64,000 bases of DNA from Prochlorococcus sp. AG-402-C09. Its GTDB lineage: Bacteria > Cyanobacteriota > Cyanobacteriia > PCC-6307 > Cyanobiaceae. The notes beneath the pieces are model-generated. The model was not told where the DNA came from. It was given only the letters and a program-made list of their open reading frames with translations, and did not search any database. Shown piece after piece: positions 9,774 through 21,233 of the stretch. Location of the stretch: assembly GCA_003279565.1 (NCBI GenBank), contig QCHN01000003.1, forward strand, positions 98,483-162,482, read 5' to 3'. Each line of letters begins with the position of its first letter. The stretch's first letter is position 1. A program made the translations under genes and the position numbers.

Positions 9774-10661
9774 TTAAACCATTAAATGTTTTTCTGCAGA
9801 TGATTTCATTATTTGAGTAGGCACGTTATTAAAACCACTCCAAAGTCTTATTGACAAAGCACCTTGTTCTACAAGCATATCTAGACCATTAATTATGAAA
9901 CAATTTTTTTTCTCCCCAAGTTTTAACCAGTTTGTTGGTCTAGGAGTATAAATCAAGTCGTACAGAATAGTTTTATTAGAGAGGTTGTCCCATATTTGAT
10001 TGCCAAGAGGAATATTTTGTTGTTCAGTTTTCTGTTTATGCATCCCGATTGGAGTCGTATTAATAATTAAATCGGCTTCTTCAATATAAGATGTAAGATT
10101 CTTTTCTTTATTGTTAATACCTTCAATTTTAATTTGGTTCTTAGATAATAAATTTTTCATGTTTTTTACAAAAGTATCTAATGAATTTTTATTCCTACCA
10201 ATTATTGTTATTTTTTTGATATTTAAACTATTTAATCCCATGACGACTGCTCTTGCGCTTCCTCCGTTACCTATTACAATCACACTTTTATCAATTAAAT
10301 TATGACTTTTTAAGGGCACCAAGAATCCTTCTACATCAGTGTTTGCTCCTATCCATTGATTATTCTTTTCCGGTATTAGTGTATTAACTGCTTGTATATC
10401 ATTTGCAACTTTAGTTAATTTGTTGCAAGCTTTAAGAACTTCTTGCTTATGAGGAATAGTTACATTTAATCCCTTGCAATCTACAAACCTTAACGCTGTT
10501 GTTACTTTCTCTATATTGCCTTTATCGCAAGGAAATGCCATATAACACCAGTCAAGTCCCATTTCTTCATATGCGGCGTTATGCATAATTGGTGAAAGCG
10601 AATGATTTACTGGCTGTCCAAGTAGTCCTACCAGTTTAGTTTTTCCAGTGATAGCAATCAT
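9774..10661 (-). CDS. aroE: Shikimate dehydrogenase
   Basis: Reduces 3-dehydroshikimate to shikimate with NADPH in aromatic amino acid synthesis. The 295-residue protein has the substrate-binding NHSLSPIMHNAAY (about residues 19-31), the catalytic Lys in NVTIPHKQ (about 66-73), Asp in GANTDVEGF, and the NADP-binding GNGGSARAV loop (about 132-140). Divergent from dnaK across 119 bases. Length and motifs are normal. Confidence 0.96.
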   Translation of the reverse strand: MIAITGKTKLVGLLGQPVNHSLSPIMHNAAYEEMGLDWCYMAFPCDKGNIEKVTTALRFVDCKGLNVTIPHKQEVLKACNKLTKVANDIQAVNTLIPEKNNQWIGANTDVEGFLVPLKSHNLIDKSVIVIGNGGSARAVVMGLNSLNIKKITIIGRNKNSLDTFVKNMKNLLSKNQIKIEGINNKEKNLTSYIEEADLIINTTPIGMHKQKTEQQNIPLGNQIWDNLSNKTILYDLIYTPRPTNWLKLGEKKNCFIINGLDMLVEQGALSIRLWSGFNNVPTQIMKSSAEKHLMV

Positions 10662-10780
10662 TTCGGTAAGAAGTTGATTTGAAATTTTTAAGAGACTGTT
10701 CGGGAACCACGCCTCGCCTCAAATAGGTTTCACTGACGAGGATGATACCTAAAGATAGAAATTAAAGGAGTTAATCACCC

Positions 10781-12673
10781 ATGGGGAAGGTTGTCGGTAT
10801 CGATCTTGGAACTACCAATAGTTGTGTCGCTGTTATGGAAGGCGGTAAGCCCACTGTAATAGCTAATGCTGAGGGATTTAGAACGACTCCATCAGTGGTT
10901 GCTTATACAAAAAATCAAGATCAATTGGTTGGACAAATTGCTAAACGTCAAGCAGTTATGAATCCAGAAAATACTTTTTATTCTTCTAAAAGATTTGTAG
11001 GAAGAAGAGTAGATGAAGTAAACGACGAATCTAAAGAAGTTAGTTATGGAGTTGAAAAAGCTGGTTCTAATGTCAAATTAAAATGTCCAATACTTGACAA
11101 ACAGTTCTCTCCTGAAGAAGTTAGTGCTCAAGTTTTGAGAAAGCTTTCTGACGATGCAGGGAAATATTTAGGTGAAACAGTCACACAAGCTGTAATTACT
11201 GTTCCAGCCTACTTTAATGATTCACAGCGACAAGCAACGAAAGATGCGGGCAAGATTGCAGGTTTAGAAGTCCTCAGGATTATTAACGAGCCAACTGCTG
11301 CTGCACTAGCGTATGGATTGGATAAAAAAAGTAATGAAAGGATATTAGTCTTTGATTTGGGTGGGGGTACCTTTGATGTATCTGTTTTAGAGGTAGGTGA
11401 TGGAGTATTCGAAGTTCTCTCTACCTCTGGAGATACTCATTTGGGTGGAGATGATTTTGATCGTGCAATTGTTGATCATTTAGCTTCAACATTCAAAGGT
11501 AATGAAGGTATTGATTTACGCCAAGATAAGCAAGCACTTCAACGTTTAACCGAAGCAGCTGAAAAAGCGAAAATAGAATTATCAAATGCTACTCAAAGTG
11601 AAATAAATCTTCCGTTTATCACAGCTACTCCTGAAGGACCTAAGCATTTAGATTTGACCCTAACCAGAGCAAAATTTGAAGAGTTAGCAGCAAACCTTAT
11701 TGATCGTTGCAGGGTTCCTGTAGAACAAGCTTTGAAAGATGCAAAATTGTCTACTGGAGAGATAGATGAGATTGTTATGGTTGGAGGCTCTACCAGAATG
11801 CCAGCAGTTAAAGAGTTAGTAAAAAGAGTCACTACAAAAGACCCAAACCAAACAGTTAACCCAGATGAAGTAGTTGCTGTTGGAGCAGCTATTCAAGGTG
11901 GAGTTCTTGCTGGAGAAGTTAAAGACATTTTGCTACTTGATGTCACTCCTTTGTCTCTTGGAGTTGAAACTTTAGGTGGGGTGATGACAAAAATGATTTC
12001 AAGGAATACTACTGTTCCTACCAAAAAAGCAGAAACTTATTCAACTGCAGTTGACGGCCAAACGAATGTAGAAATTCACGTTTTACAAGGTGAACGCGAG
12101 ATGGCTTCTGACAATAAAAGTCTTGGAACCTTTCGTTTAGACGGAATCCCTCCTGCTCCAAGAGGGGTGCCTCAAATTGAAGTTACTTTTGATATTGATG
12201 CTAATGGAATCCTCAGCGTCAACGCAAAAGATAAAGGTAGCGGTAAAGAGCAAAGTATTTCTATTACCGGTGCATCAACTTTGTCGGATAACGAAGTTGA
12301 TAAAATGGTTAAAGATGCAGAAATGAATGCTTCTGCTGATAAAGAAAAACGTGAAAAAATTGATATTAAAAACCAAGCTGAAACACTTGTTTATCAAGCG
12401 GAAAAACAAATAAGTGAGCTTGGCGACAAGGTTGATGAAGAAGCAAAAACAAAAGTTGAAGAGAAACGTGGCAAGCTAAAAGAAGCTACTGAAAAAGATG
12501 ATTATGAAACTATGAAGACTTTAGTTGAGGAGCTCCAAAAGGAATTGTATTCATTAGGAGCCTCTGTATATCAACAGGCAAATGCTGCTTCACAAGCTGC
12601 AGATGATTCAAGTACTGATAGCAAAACTGATGGCGACGATGTTATTGATGCTGACTTTACCGAGACAAAATAA
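10781..12673 (+). CDS. dnaK: Chaperone DnaK (Hsp70)
   Basis: ATP-driven chaperone that binds unfolded peptides with DnaJ and GrpE. The 630-residue protein has all Hsp70 landmarks: [13 protein letters not shown] at the N-terminus, [10 protein letters not shown] (about 195), GGSTRMPAV (about 335), the [11 protein letters not shown] linker, and a C-terminal ending containing VIDADFTE. It is closest to the DnaK2-type of cyanobacteria by these ends, which is inference, since other paralogues would lie elsewhere. A strong AAAGGAG (10764-10770) sits 10 bases before the ATG. The upstream 119 bases hold its promoter; I see no CIRCE-type inverted repeat there. Confidence 0.97.
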   Translation: MGKVVGIDLGTTNSCVAVMEGGKPTVIANAEGFRTTPSVVAYTKNQDQLVGQIAKRQAVMNPENTFYSSKRFVGRRVDEVNDESKEVSYGVEKAGSNVKLKCPILDKQFSPEEVSAQVLRKLSDDAGKYLGETVTQAVITVPAYFNDSQRQATKDAGKIAGLEVLRIINEPTAAALAYGLDKKSNERILVFDLGGGTFDVSVLEVGDGVFEVLSTSGDTHLGGDDFDRAIVDHLASTFKGNEGIDLRQDKQALQRLTEAAEKAKIELSNATQSEINLPFITATPEGPKHLDLTLTRAKFEELAANLIDRCRVPVEQALKDAKLSTGEIDEIVMVGGSTRMPAVKELVKRVTTKDPNQTVNPDEVVAVGAAIQGGVLAGEVKDILLLDVTPLSLGVETLGGVMTKMISRNTTVPTKKAETYSTAVDGQTNVEIHVLQGEREMASDNKSLGTFRLDGIPPAPRGVPQIEVTFDIDANGILSVNAKDKGSGKEQSISITGASTLSDNEVDKMVKDAEMNASADKEKREKIDIKNQAETLVYQAEKQISELGDKVDEEAKTKVEEKRGKLKEATEKDDYETMKTLVEELQKELYSLGASVYQQANAASQAADDSSTDSKTDGDDVIDADFTETK

Positions 12674-12681
12674 ATCAATAT

Positions 12682-13794
12682 TTAGTGGTTCTCTATTTCA
12701 AGTCCAATCCATTCAGCGCATGCAGGAGCTAATAAAAACCCATTTCTGTAGTGACCTGTATTAATTAATAAGCCTGGTTCTAATTGTTTTAACAAGGGAG
12801 AAGGTTCATTTATTGGCTTCGCTCTAATGCCTTTCCATTCATGGCAAACTCTTGCATTCCTTAACCATTTTGGAGCTGCATTGTTCATATTTAATATTTT
12901 TTGTTTTTCAAGGAGGTTTGGTTTAGTGCCATTCTCAACAGTCGCTCCTATGATTACATGATTGGGACTATGATGTATAAAGTTTATAGACTGATAATTT
13001 AATATTGGGGGCCAATTTTTCCAATTCTTAGTTTCATTTTCTAATTCTAATTCAACAACCTGTCCTAATATTGGCTCTAAAAATATTTTATGACCTAATG
13101 ATTCTAATAGTTTTTGTGTCTGTAATGCTGAGCAAATAACGATACAATCTTGATCAATAGATTGATTATTTTCTAAATGGATATTCCATTTTTTTTCATG
13201 TAGTTTATCATTTTTGCTTATTTTAATAACATTATTTGCGATTTTATTTATTCGGATTTGGTCTAGACTATGCATTAATGCCTTTATTAATTCTATCGGA
13301 TTTAAGCGACCATCTTCATGAGAGATTAATCCTCCTATTATGTTTGTTTCAAATATAGAACTCCAAAAATCTAAAGAATTTTTATCTAAAAGTTCAATTT
13401 CATATTCTTTTTTATTCTTAATTAATTCAATCATAGATTGATATTCTTTTTCGGAATTTGCTAACTTAATTAATGGATTTTCAAATAGGAAATTTGATTC
13501 AGAATAGTTTATTTGCGTAAGCCATTCTTTCCATAATTTCATACTTTTATTTCGTAGTAAAAAAGCTCTTCCTTTTGATCTTTTGTAGATATTACCCATC
13601 AGAATACCCAAACTAGCTTGTGTTCCATTTTTTGGGTTTAAATTATTTATTTCTGAATTTATTTTTGGATCGATTAAATTTACTTTATAACCTTTTTTCC
13701 CTAGATGAAACGCAGTTGTAAGACCTGCGATCCCACTACCGACAATTGAGATTTCGGTTTGCTTTTTTTCTGTTTTTTGTTTATTAGTTTGCAT
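12682..13794 (-). CDS. FAD-dependent oxidoreductase of the DAO (D-amino-acid/glycine oxidase) family
   Basis: A 370-residue flavoenzyme. The N-terminus has the dinucleotide-binding IVGSGIAGLTTAFHLGKKG (about residues 17-35), and the C-terminal part has the GHYRNGFLLAP motif of DadA/ThiO-type oxidases. These oxidise an amine such as glycine or a D-amino acid to the imino acid with release of H2O2. ThiO-like function in thiamine synthesis is possible, but no thiamine gene is nearby, so the substrate is not assigned. It is convergent with dnaK (8 bases between stops). Confidence 0.83.
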   Translation of the reverse strand: MQTNKQKTEKKQTEISIVGSGIAGLTTAFHLGKKGYKVNLIDPKINSEINNLNPKNGTQASLGILMGNIYKRSKGRAFLLRNKSMKLWKEWLTQINYSESNFLFENPLIKLANSEKEYQSMIELIKNKKEYEIELLDKNSLDFWSSIFETNIIGGLISHEDGRLNPIELIKALMHSLDQIRINKIANNVIKISKNDKLHEKKWNIHLENNQSIDQDCIVICSALQTQKLLESLGHKIFLEPILGQVVELELENETKNWKNWPPILNYQSINFIHHSPNHVIIGATVENGTKPNLLEKQKILNMNNAAPKWLRNARVCHEWKGIRAKPINEPSPLLKQLEPGLLINTGHYRNGFLLAPACAEWIGLEIENH

Positions 13795-13868
13795 AGATGC
13801 TATGAAATTTGCTTGTTAATTTTCAATTAGTGGTCTAAAAAAGAGAATAGTTTAAGGATATAGCTTTT

Positions 13869-14723
13869 GTGAGCATTAAAACAGTTATCTTGCAGTTCAT
13901 TTGTCCTGATAAGCCTGGACTAGTAAGTCATTTGTCAAGTTGGATTGCAAGTAAAAATGGGAATATTAGACATGCTGATCACCATACAGATGCAGATGCA
14001 CAATTGTTTCTCAGTCGCATAGAGTGGGATTTAGATGGTTTTCTGCTTGACAAAACAGAAATAAAATCTGAAGTAATTTCACTTGAGCAAAGATTGAATG
14101 GAAAAGCTGTGTTGAGCTTCTCTGATGATTTTCCTAATGTTGCAATCTTTGTGAGCAAGCAGAGTCACTGTTTAGTTGATCTTTTATGGAGAGTTAAGGC
14201 AGGTGAATTATGTATGAATGTTCCTTTAGTCATCTCAAATCATTCGGATTTAGAGGATATTTGCTCAAGTTTTTCTATTCCTTTTAAACTTATACAAGTA
14301 GACAAAAACAATAAAGCAGATTCAGAAAGTGAAATTCTAGATTTATTAAATGAATATAAAATTGATTTAGGGGTTTTGGCTAAATATATGCAGATTGTAA
14401 GTAGTTCCTTTTTAGAGAGGTTTCCTCATCTTATAAATATTCATCATTCTTCTCTGCCTGCTTTTAAAGGTGCTCAGCCATACCATCAAGCTTGGGAAAG
14501 AGGCGTAAAATTAATTGGTGCTACAGCTCATTATGTAACTAAGGATCTTGATGCTGGTCCTATAATTGAACAGACCATATCTCATGTTAGTCATCGTGAC
14601 GAAGTATCAGATTTAATAAGAAAAGGTAGAGATTTGGAGCGAGTCGCTTTAGCAAGAGCTTTAAGATTGCATTTAAGACGACAAGTGATTGTCTATAGAG
14701 GTAGGACGGCTGTATTCACATGA
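13869..14723 (+). CDS. purU: Formyltetrahydrofolate deformylase
   Basis: Hydrolyses 10-formyl-THF to THF and formate, balancing one-carbon pools. The 284-residue protein has an N-terminal ACT domain (ILQFICPDKPGLVS, about 7-20) and a C-terminal formyl-transferase fold. The fold carries the catalytic HHS in NIHHSSLPAF (about 193) and Asp in TKDLDAGPII (about 227). The start is GTG with AAGGA ten bases upstream. Its stop overlaps the next gene's start by four bases (ATGA), so the two are translationally coupled. Confidence 0.94.
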   Translation: MSIKTVILQFICPDKPGLVSHLSSWIASKNGNIRHADHHTDADAQLFLSRIEWDLDGFLLDKTEIKSEVISLEQRLNGKAVLSFSDDFPNVAIFVSKQSHCLVDLLWRVKAGELCMNVPLVISNHSDLEDICSSFSIPFKLIQVDKNNKADSESEILDLLNEYKIDLGVLAKYMQIVSSSFLERFPHLINIHHSSLPAFKGAQPYHQAWERGVKLIGATAHYVTKDLDAGPIIEQTISHVSHRDEVSDLIRKGRDLERVALARALRLHLRRQVIVYRGRTAVFT

Positions 14724-16024
14724 TTAATAATGCTTATTTCTTTAATTTAAAAAATAATTTTTTAGACAATATTGGCTGGAGTTGTTTTCAGTTAGGTTTA
14801 GTTTGTTTGCCATCTAGTGCATTAATTTCTTATGTATTTTTGCTTGTAGCTCTCTTTGACGGAATTCTTAAAAGAAGGAATCTCTATTGGAGGGAATATT
14901 GGAATTATCCACTAGTGCTTGTAGCTTTTTTGATGGTGATTGGTTGTATTCGTTCTCATACCGGTTGGCTCGCTTGGCTTGGTCTTTTTAATTGGTTACC
15001 ATTTTTTTTGTTTTTTTGGGGCTTGCAACCCTATTTGCTCTCTCCTGAAAGAAGAAAAAAATGCGCTTCTTGGCTTGTATTAGGAAGTCTACCTGTTTTG
15101 ATAACTGGTTTTGGTCAGTTATGGCTAGGGTGGGAGGGACCATGGGAGATTTTTGATGGTTTAATAGTGTGGTTTGTTTCTCCAGGAGGAGAGCCTTTAG
15201 GTAGGTTGTCTGGGTTGTTTGATTATGCAAATATCGCGGCTGCATGGTTGGCGGGTATATGGCCATTCTGTTTGGCTTCCGTTCTTTATCCTTTTATTGT
15301 TGGAAGAAATAGAGTCATTCCCTGTGCTCTTTTAGTGGCCATTGTTTCAGCAATGATTTTGACTGACTCTCGAAATGCATGGGGTGCAATTGTTTTAGGA
15401 CTTCCATTTGTTTTTGGTACAGCATCATGGAGCTGGTTAATACCTTTAATGGTCATTTCTTTTCTTCCAGTGATTATTGCTGTTTTACCTGCCCTTGATT
15501 TTGAAATTCAACAATTTGCTAGAAGTATTGTGCCAGATTCAATTTGGATGAGATTAAATGATATGCAGTTTGTAGATACTAGAACTTTTGAGGCAACACG
15601 CATTGGCCAATGGCAAGTTGCGGTTAATTTAATTTTTGAAAAACCATGGTTAGGTTGGGGAGCAGCAGCTTTTTCAATTATTTATCCTCTGAGGACAGGT
15701 TTATTTCACGGTCATTCCCATAATTTGCCTTTAGAATTAGCAATTAGCCATGGTATTTTAGTTTCTTTTTTGATTAACATATTTGTTTTTAGCTTATTAA
15801 TAATTTCGGGTTTTTATAGAATCTTTAATAAATTAAATTCAAACAAAAATATAATAGTTGATCGGGCATGGTGGACTTCTACTTTGATTCTTATTTGTTT
15901 TCATGCAACAGATATTCCACTATTTGATAGCAGAATAAATATCTTAGGTTGGATATTATTGATAGGTCTTAGATGTATGATAGATAATTCTATAAACTGT
16001 AATAATTTATTAAAGAAAATTTGA
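14720..16024 (+). CDS. O-antigen ligase / IctB-like polytopic membrane protein
   Basis: A 434-residue protein with about ten to twelve hydrophobic helices. The Wzy_C-type region is near residues 310-345 (GWGAAAFSI, then HSHNLPLELAISHG), with the His-rich loop typical of O-antigen ligases and of cyanobacterial IctB-like proteins. Family members join polysaccharide to lipid or other carriers; IctB was once linked to bicarbonate uptake. No other glycan gene is close. The start overlaps purU by four bases, an unexpected partner. The substrate is not determinable from sequence. Confidence 0.82.
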   Translation: MINNAYFFNLKNNFLDNIGWSCFQLGLVCLPSSALISYVFLLVALFDGILKRRNLYWREYWNYPLVLVAFLMVIGCIRSHTGWLAWLGLFNWLPFFLFFWGLQPYLLSPERRKKCASWLVLGSLPVLITGFGQLWLGWEGPWEIFDGLIVWFVSPGGEPLGRLSGLFDYANIAAAWLAGIWPFCLASVLYPFIVGRNRVIPCALLVAIVSAMILTDSRNAWGAIVLGLPFVFGTASWSWLIPLMVISFLPVIIAVLPALDFEIQQFARSIVPDSIWMRLNDMQFVDTRTFEATRIGQWQVAVNLIFEKPWLGWGAAAFSIIYPLRTGLFHGHSHNLPLELAISHGILVSFLINIFVFSLLIISGFYRIFNKLNSNKNIIVDRAWWTSTLILICFHATDIPLFDSRINILGWILLIGLRCMIDNSINCNNLLKKI

Positions 16025-16030
16025 AAAATT

Positions 16031-17383
16031 TTATATTAATTCTTTTTCTTCGATTGTGATTTGTCTTTCATAAATTGAATGTTCATTAAATATTCTGGCA
16101 GTTAAAAAGCTAGCTATACATGTAATCAAAAGTGGCTTGAGTATTAAAAGATTTTTAGTTAATGCGAATGCCAAGAACATTGCTGTTAAAGGGGTTCTTG
16201 AGCATCCGGCTACAAATCCACCCATTCCTGCAAAAATAAATGTTGTTGGCACATGGCCTGTTAATGCTTCTACTCCTATACCGCTGGCTAATCCAATTGC
16301 ACCTCCTAGGGTGAGCATAGGATAAAATAAACCACCTGGGGCTCCTGAGGCAGCTGCCATGCCAGAAGCAAAAAATAAAACTAAAAATATACTTATTGAA
16401 AGCGTAAAATTACTACTTTCATTAACAATAATTTTTTGTAATCCTTCTATATTGTGAAAACTTTCTGGAATTATTGAATACATTAAGCCAAGTAAAAATC
16501 CGGACAAACTCATTCTTTGAATAGTTTTATTTTTAAACCATTTGTTTCCAAGGACTTGCATCTTTAAAACATATTGGCAGTACATTTCAGCTAAGAATCC
16601 AAGTAAGATTCCTAAAAAAATTAGGTATAAAATATCTACTGGAAAGAATTCGATTACTGGTGTATATGCTTTCTCTAATTGAAAACCTAAGTTATTAACA
16701 AATCCACCAGCTTTTTGATCTAGTCCAATTGCTTGCAAAATATCAGCGCAACTATCAGCCCAGAATGTTGTTACTACTACTAGTAAGAGCACTACTGGTC
16801 TGGCTGAATTTAGAAGTTCTTCAATTGCATAGACAAAGCCTCCAAGAGGTGCACTGAAAATAGCTGCAATTCCCGCTCCTCCTCCTGCTGCAACTATGAC
16901 TCTTCGAAATGAAATAGGGGCTTTAAGCCATTTTGCCATTTTCCAGGCAACAGATCCTCCCATTTGTACTGCTGGGCCTTCTGGACCTAGTGGAAACCCA
17001 CTGCCAATAGCAATTATTCCAGCAAATAGTTTTACGATTCCAACTCTTAATCCCATCGGCACTGGCTTATGGCGAAGAAATGCAATGATGTGACTTACTC
17101 CTGCTCCTTTTGCTGCAGGGGCAAAATTTTGAATGAGCGATCCTGAAATTAGACCTCCTAATACTCCTAATATTGGTAAAACTATCCATCTTGGCATATA
17201 TGCAAGAAGATTGGATCTGTAATCTTCTAATGCATGAATTCCAGTTTTAAATAATATTCCCGTTAATGCTGCTCCTAAACCTGTAAGTATGAGAGCAAGA
17301 ATTACATTAAGCCATTTCCTTTGAAGAAGTTTGTTTATGCTTTGACTTGATTTTTCTTTAATGGGATTTTGACTTTTGATCAT
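16031..17383 (-). CDS. ClC-family chloride channel or Cl-/H+ antiporter
   Basis: A 450-residue membrane protein with the ClC fold. The gate motif GPEGPAVQMGG (about residue 134) retains the gating Glu, and the later AIEELL (about 188) keeps the Glu pair used for protons in exchangers, so antiport is more likely than a channel (inference). GAPGGLFYPML and SRTPLTAMFLA are also present. There are no C-terminal CBS domains. It lies 10 bases downstream of acnB on the same strand and is convergent with the O-antigen-ligase-like gene. Confidence 0.93.
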   Translation of the reverse strand: MIKSQNPIKEKSSQSINKLLQRKWLNVILALILTGLGAALTGILFKTGIHALEDYRSNLLAYMPRWIVLPILGVLGGLISGSLIQNFAPAAKGAGVSHIIAFLRHKPVPMGLRVGIVKLFAGIIAIGSGFPLGPEGPAVQMGGSVAWKMAKWLKAPISFRRVIVAAGGGAGIAAIFSAPLGGFVYAIEELLNSARPVVLLLVVVTTFWADSCADILQAIGLDQKAGGFVNNLGFQLEKAYTPVIEFFPVDILYLIFLGILLGFLAEMYCQYVLKMQVLGNKWFKNKTIQRMSLSGFLLGLMYSIIPESFHNIEGLQKIIVNESSNFTLSISIFLVLFFASGMAAASGAPGGLFYPMLTLGGAIGLASGIGVEALTGHVPTTFIFAGMGGFVAGCSRTPLTAMFLAFALTKNLLILKPLLITCIASFLTARIFNEHSIYERQITIEEKELI

Positions 17384-17393
17384 TTAAATCAAT

Positions 17394-19994
17394 TTAGTTG
17401 TTTAAAATAGAGGCTTCTTCTTGTTTTGTGATTACACGCCCATCTTCGATAAAGTTTGGTATTTCATCAAAGTTTAAGTATCTATATATTTCGTCAGTTA
17501 AAGGGGAAACTTTTTTGGAAGCTATTGCAAGATATTCGTCAGTTGTAGGTATATGACCCAACAAAGCGCAAACAGCGGCCAGTTCGGCACTTCCTAAAAA
17601 CACCTGCGCTCCTTTACCTAATCTGTTGTTGAAATTTCTTGTACTGGTTGAGAAAACAGTTGAATTATCTTCTACACGAGCTTGATTGCCCATGCAGAGA
17701 GAACAACCAGGCATTTCCATTCGGCTACCAGCTTGTTCAAAGATCTCGTAGTATCCTTCTTTTTTCAAAATTTCCTCGTCCATTCGTGTAGGCGGACATA
17801 CCCATAATCGTGCTGCTATCTTCCCTTCTCCTTCGAGAATTTTTGCAGCGGCTCGATAATGACCAATATTTGTCATACATGACCCAATAAAAACTTCTTG
17901 AATGGGAGTGCCTGCGACTTGGCTTAAAAGTTCGACGTTATCAGGATCATTAGGACAAGCTAAAACAGGTTCTTTGAGTTCATTCAAGTCTATTTCGATG
18001 ATTTCTGAGTATTGAGCATTTGAGTCTGCTGATAGTAAAACTGGTTTTTTTAACCAATCTTCCATTTCTTTAATTCTTCTATTTATTGTTCTTGCGTCTT
18101 TATATCCTCTAGCAATCATATTTTTCAGTAAAACAATATTGCTTGTTAAATATTCACTGATTGTTGATTCAGAGAGTTGAATAGTACATCCAGCACAAGA
18201 TCTTTCTGCACTTGCATCAGTCAACTCAAAGGCTTGCTCTAATTTTAGGTTTGGTAGACCTTCAATTTCTAATATTTTTCCATTAAAAACATTAACTTTG
18301 TTGGCTTTTGCGACGGTCAGAAGACCTTGTTGTATGGCCATCCACGGAATGGCATTCACTACATCTCTTAAAGTGACGCCATTTTGTAGAGATCCTTTAA
18401 AACGTACAAGAACTGACTCAGGCATATCTAAAGGCATGGAACCAATTGCTGCAGCAAATGCCACAACTCCTGAACCTCCTGGGAATGAGATGCCCAATGG
18501 GAATCGTGTATGACTATCGCCACCTGTCCCGACTGTGTCGGGTAAGAGCATCCTATTTAGCCAACTGTGAATAATTCCATCACCAGGCTTTAATGCTATT
18601 CCTCCTCTTTCAGCAAAAAAATCAGGGAGTTCTTTTTGAGTTTTGATATCAACGGGCTTGGGATATGCTGCTGTATGACAGAAACTCTGCATAACTAAAT
18701 CAGCAGAAAATCCTAAACAGGCTAGTTCTTTCATTTCATCTCTAGTCATCGGACCGGTAGTATCTTGACTACCAACTGTTGTCATTATTGGCTCACAACT
18801 TGCACCAGGAAGCACGCCTTCTAAACCGCAAGCTTTTCCAACCATTTTTTGAGCTTGTGTAAACCCATGTTTTGTAGCAGGTGGCTGACCAGGACGAATA
18901 AAAAGGGTAGATGGAGGAAGTTTTAATTTTGTTCTGACTTTGTCTGTTAAGGCCCTTCCAATCATTAAAGGAATTCTCCCACCTGCTCTTACTTCATCAG
19001 TAATAGTCTGTGGTTTTAAGTCAAATGTTGATAGAAGTTCTCCACTGCTTGCTTCATTTTTACTTCTTCTAACTTCTCCTTTGTAAGGGAAAATAGTAAT
19101 TACATCTCCTGTTTTGAGATTGCTTACATCGCATTCAATTGGAAGTGCACCTGAATCTTCAGCAGTATTAAAGAAAATAGGAGCAATTTTGCCTCCTATT
19201 ACAACTCCACTCCCTCTTTTATTTGGCACGTACGGTATGTCCTGTCCTGTATGCCAAAGGACAGAATTTATTGCTGACTTTCTAGAGCTGCCTGTTCCAA
19301 CAACATCGCCAACATATGCGATTGGATATCCTTTCTTTTTTAATTCTTCAATAGTGCTTACACCTTTTGCATCTCGAGTCTCTAGCATCGCTAGAGCATG
19401 TAAAGGAATATCTGGTCTTGTTGTGGCATGAGTTGCTGGAGAGAGGTCGTCTGTATTTGTTTCTCCTTCAACTTTAAATACTGTTACTGTTATTTCTTGA
19501 GCTAACGGCTTTTTATTCGTGAACCATTCTCCATTCGACCAGCTATTTATAACTTTTTCTGCATATATATTGTTTTTTGCTAGTTCTAAAATGTCATTTA
19601 ATGCGTCATAAACTAAAAGAGTATTACTTAGTGCAATAGATGCTGAAGCAGCTAATTCTTTATTATTAGATTTTAGTATTTCAATTAATGCTGCTACATT
19701 ATACCCGCCAATCATTGTACCCAAAAGCTCAGTTGCTTTTAAAGGACTGACTAACGGACTTTTTGACTCTTCTTGAGCAATTGAACTCAGCCAAGTCGCT
19801 TTGACATAAGAGGCTTGATCAACTCCAGGGGGAATTCGATTAACAAGAAGATCAAGTAAGAAGTTTTGATCTAATTCTTTATCTGGTTTTTCTAATAACT
19901 CTGTTAAATCTTTAGTCTGTTTTGCATCTAAAGGAAGCGGAGGAATCCCTAACGCTTTTCTTTCTGCAACATGAGATAGGTAGTTTTTTAGCAT
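17394..19994 (-). CDS. acnB: Aconitate hydratase B
   Basis: Interconverts citrate and isocitrate using a [4Fe-4S] cluster; in cyanobacteria it feeds 2-oxoglutarate, the carbon skeleton for ammonium assimilation. The 866-residue length and domain order (HEAT-like N-terminus starting [16 protein letters not shown], then swivel and catalytic domains) match the AcnB type rather than AcnA. Cluster Cys residues are in [13 protein letters not shown] and [13 protein letters not shown]. Divergent from the DAHP synthase across 153 bases. Confidence 0.97.
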   Translation of the reverse strand: MLKNYLSHVAERKALGIPPLPLDAKQTKDLTELLEKPDKELDQNFLLDLLVNRIPPGVDQASYVKATWLSSIAQEESKSPLVSPLKATELLGTMIGGYNVAALIEILKSNNKELAASASIALSNTLLVYDALNDILELAKNNIYAEKVINSWSNGEWFTNKKPLAQEITVTVFKVEGETNTDDLSPATHATTRPDIPLHALAMLETRDAKGVSTIEELKKKGYPIAYVGDVVGTGSSRKSAINSVLWHTGQDIPYVPNKRGSGVVIGGKIAPIFFNTAEDSGALPIECDVSNLKTGDVITIFPYKGEVRRSKNEASSGELLSTFDLKPQTITDEVRAGGRIPLMIGRALTDKVRTKLKLPPSTLFIRPGQPPATKHGFTQAQKMVGKACGLEGVLPGASCEPIMTTVGSQDTTGPMTRDEMKELACLGFSADLVMQSFCHTAAYPKPVDIKTQKELPDFFAERGGIALKPGDGIIHSWLNRMLLPDTVGTGGDSHTRFPLGISFPGGSGVVAFAAAIGSMPLDMPESVLVRFKGSLQNGVTLRDVVNAIPWMAIQQGLLTVAKANKVNVFNGKILEIEGLPNLKLEQAFELTDASAERSCAGCTIQLSESTISEYLTSNIVLLKNMIARGYKDARTINRRIKEMEDWLKKPVLLSADSNAQYSEIIEIDLNELKEPVLACPNDPDNVELLSQVAGTPIQEVFIGSCMTNIGHYRAAAKILEGEGKIAARLWVCPPTRMDEEILKKEGYYEIFEQAGSRMEMPGCSLCMGNQARVEDNSTVFSTSTRNFNNRLGKGAQVFLGSAELAAVCALLGHIPTTDEYLAIASKKVSPLTDEIYRYLNFDEIPNFIEDGRVITKQEEASILNN

Positions 19995-20147
19995 TTTTAA
20001 ATCTCAACAGAGAATGTATTTGAGTGAGGGCCTTTTGTTTTCATTGTTTACAACCCCATGTTTTTTGAACAAACATTCAGATAATGCAACTTATTACCCC
20101 CCTATGACTGATACTTCTCTAATCTTATATCTATGATCACGCTTTAA

Positions 20148-21218
20148 ATGTCCACCTCATCATATTTTTCAATGGTGGATAGCACCTCTGACCTTCATGT
20201 GGTCGAGACCCGTCCACTAATGTCACCAGCATTAATTCATAGAGATTTGCCTTTAGATAAGGCAGCCTCAGGAGTTGTCTCTATTACTCGAAACAAGATT
20301 CAATCAATTCTTCATGGTAATGATCCAAGAATCTTGGTGATTGTTGGACCATGTTCCGTTCATGATGTTGATGCTGCTATTGAATATGCAAATCGTTTAG
20401 CCCCATTGAGAGAGAAATATAGTCAAAAGCTAGAGATTGTCATGCGTGTTTATTTTGAAAAACCACGTACAACTGTTGGCTGGAAAGGACTTATTAATGA
20501 CCCTCATCTTGATAATTCTTACGATATTAATACTGGTTTAAGAAAGGCAAGAGGTTTATTACTTGATTTGGCCAAAAAAGGAATGCCGGCAGCAACTGAG
20601 TTACTTGATCCAGTTGTTCCTCAATATATTGCTGATTTAATTAGTTGGACTGCTATTGGAGCAAGAACGACAGAGAGTCAGACTCATCGTGAAATGGCAT
20701 CTGGATTATCAATGCCGGGTGGTTATAAGAATGGTACTGATGGGACAGCAACGATAGCGATTAATGCAATGCAAGCTGCTTCAAAACCTCATCATTTTTT
20801 AGGTATTAATAATGATGGTCACGCTTCGATAGTAAGTACTACAGGCAATCCAGATGGTCATCTTGTCCTAAGAGGTGGTAAGAATGGAACCAATTATCAT
20901 CTTGATGCAATTAATTTAATTGCAGATGAATTATCACAATTTAATATGCCTGGAAGAGTCATGGTTGATTGTAGTCATGGCAATTCAAATAAAGATTTTC
21001 GTAGACAATCAGAAGTTTTACGGGATGTTGCGTCACAGGTTAAAGGTGGGTCAAAGAATGTAATGGGCGTAATGATTGAAAGTCATCTTGTTGAGGGTAA
21101 TCAAAAATTAAATTCAGATTTGTCAAAACTTACCTATGGGCAAAGTGTTACGGATGCATGCATAAACTTTTCTACAACTGAAGTTTTATTAGAGGAACTA
21201 GCTGAATCAGTCAAATAA
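20148..21218 (+). CDS. aroG: 3-deoxy-7-phosphoheptulonate (DAHP) synthase, AroFGH type
   Basis: Condenses phosphoenolpyruvate and erythrose-4-phosphate, the first shikimate-pathway step. The 356-residue sequence has the family motifs VGPCSVHD (about 66-73), RVYFEKPRTTVGWKG (about 102), GARTTESQTHR (about 175) and DCSHGNSNKDFRRQ (about 275). This is the class I alpha enzyme, normally controlled by an aromatic amino acid; which one cannot be read here. The symbol follows E. coli AroG and could equally be aroF or aroH. Confidence 0.95.
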   Translation: MSTSSYFSMVDSTSDLHVVETRPLMSPALIHRDLPLDKAASGVVSITRNKIQSILHGNDPRILVIVGPCSVHDVDAAIEYANRLAPLREKYSQKLEIVMRVYFEKPRTTVGWKGLINDPHLDNSYDINTGLRKARGLLLDLAKKGMPAATELLDPVVPQYIADLISWTAIGARTTESQTHREMASGLSMPGGYKNGTDGTATIAINAMQAASKPHHFLGINNDGHASIVSTTGNPDGHLVLRGGKNGTNYHLDAINLIADELSQFNMPGRVMVDCSHGNSNKDFRRQSEVLRDVASQVKGGSKNVMGVMIESHLVEGNQKLNSDLSKLTYGQSVTDACINFSTTEVLLEELAESVK

Positions 21219-21233
21219 ATTTAGTTGGTTTTT

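Noticed and set aside
14988..15266. Minus-strand 92-residue frame inside the O-antigen-ligase-like gene
   Set aside because: Antisense shadow of a coding membrane segment.
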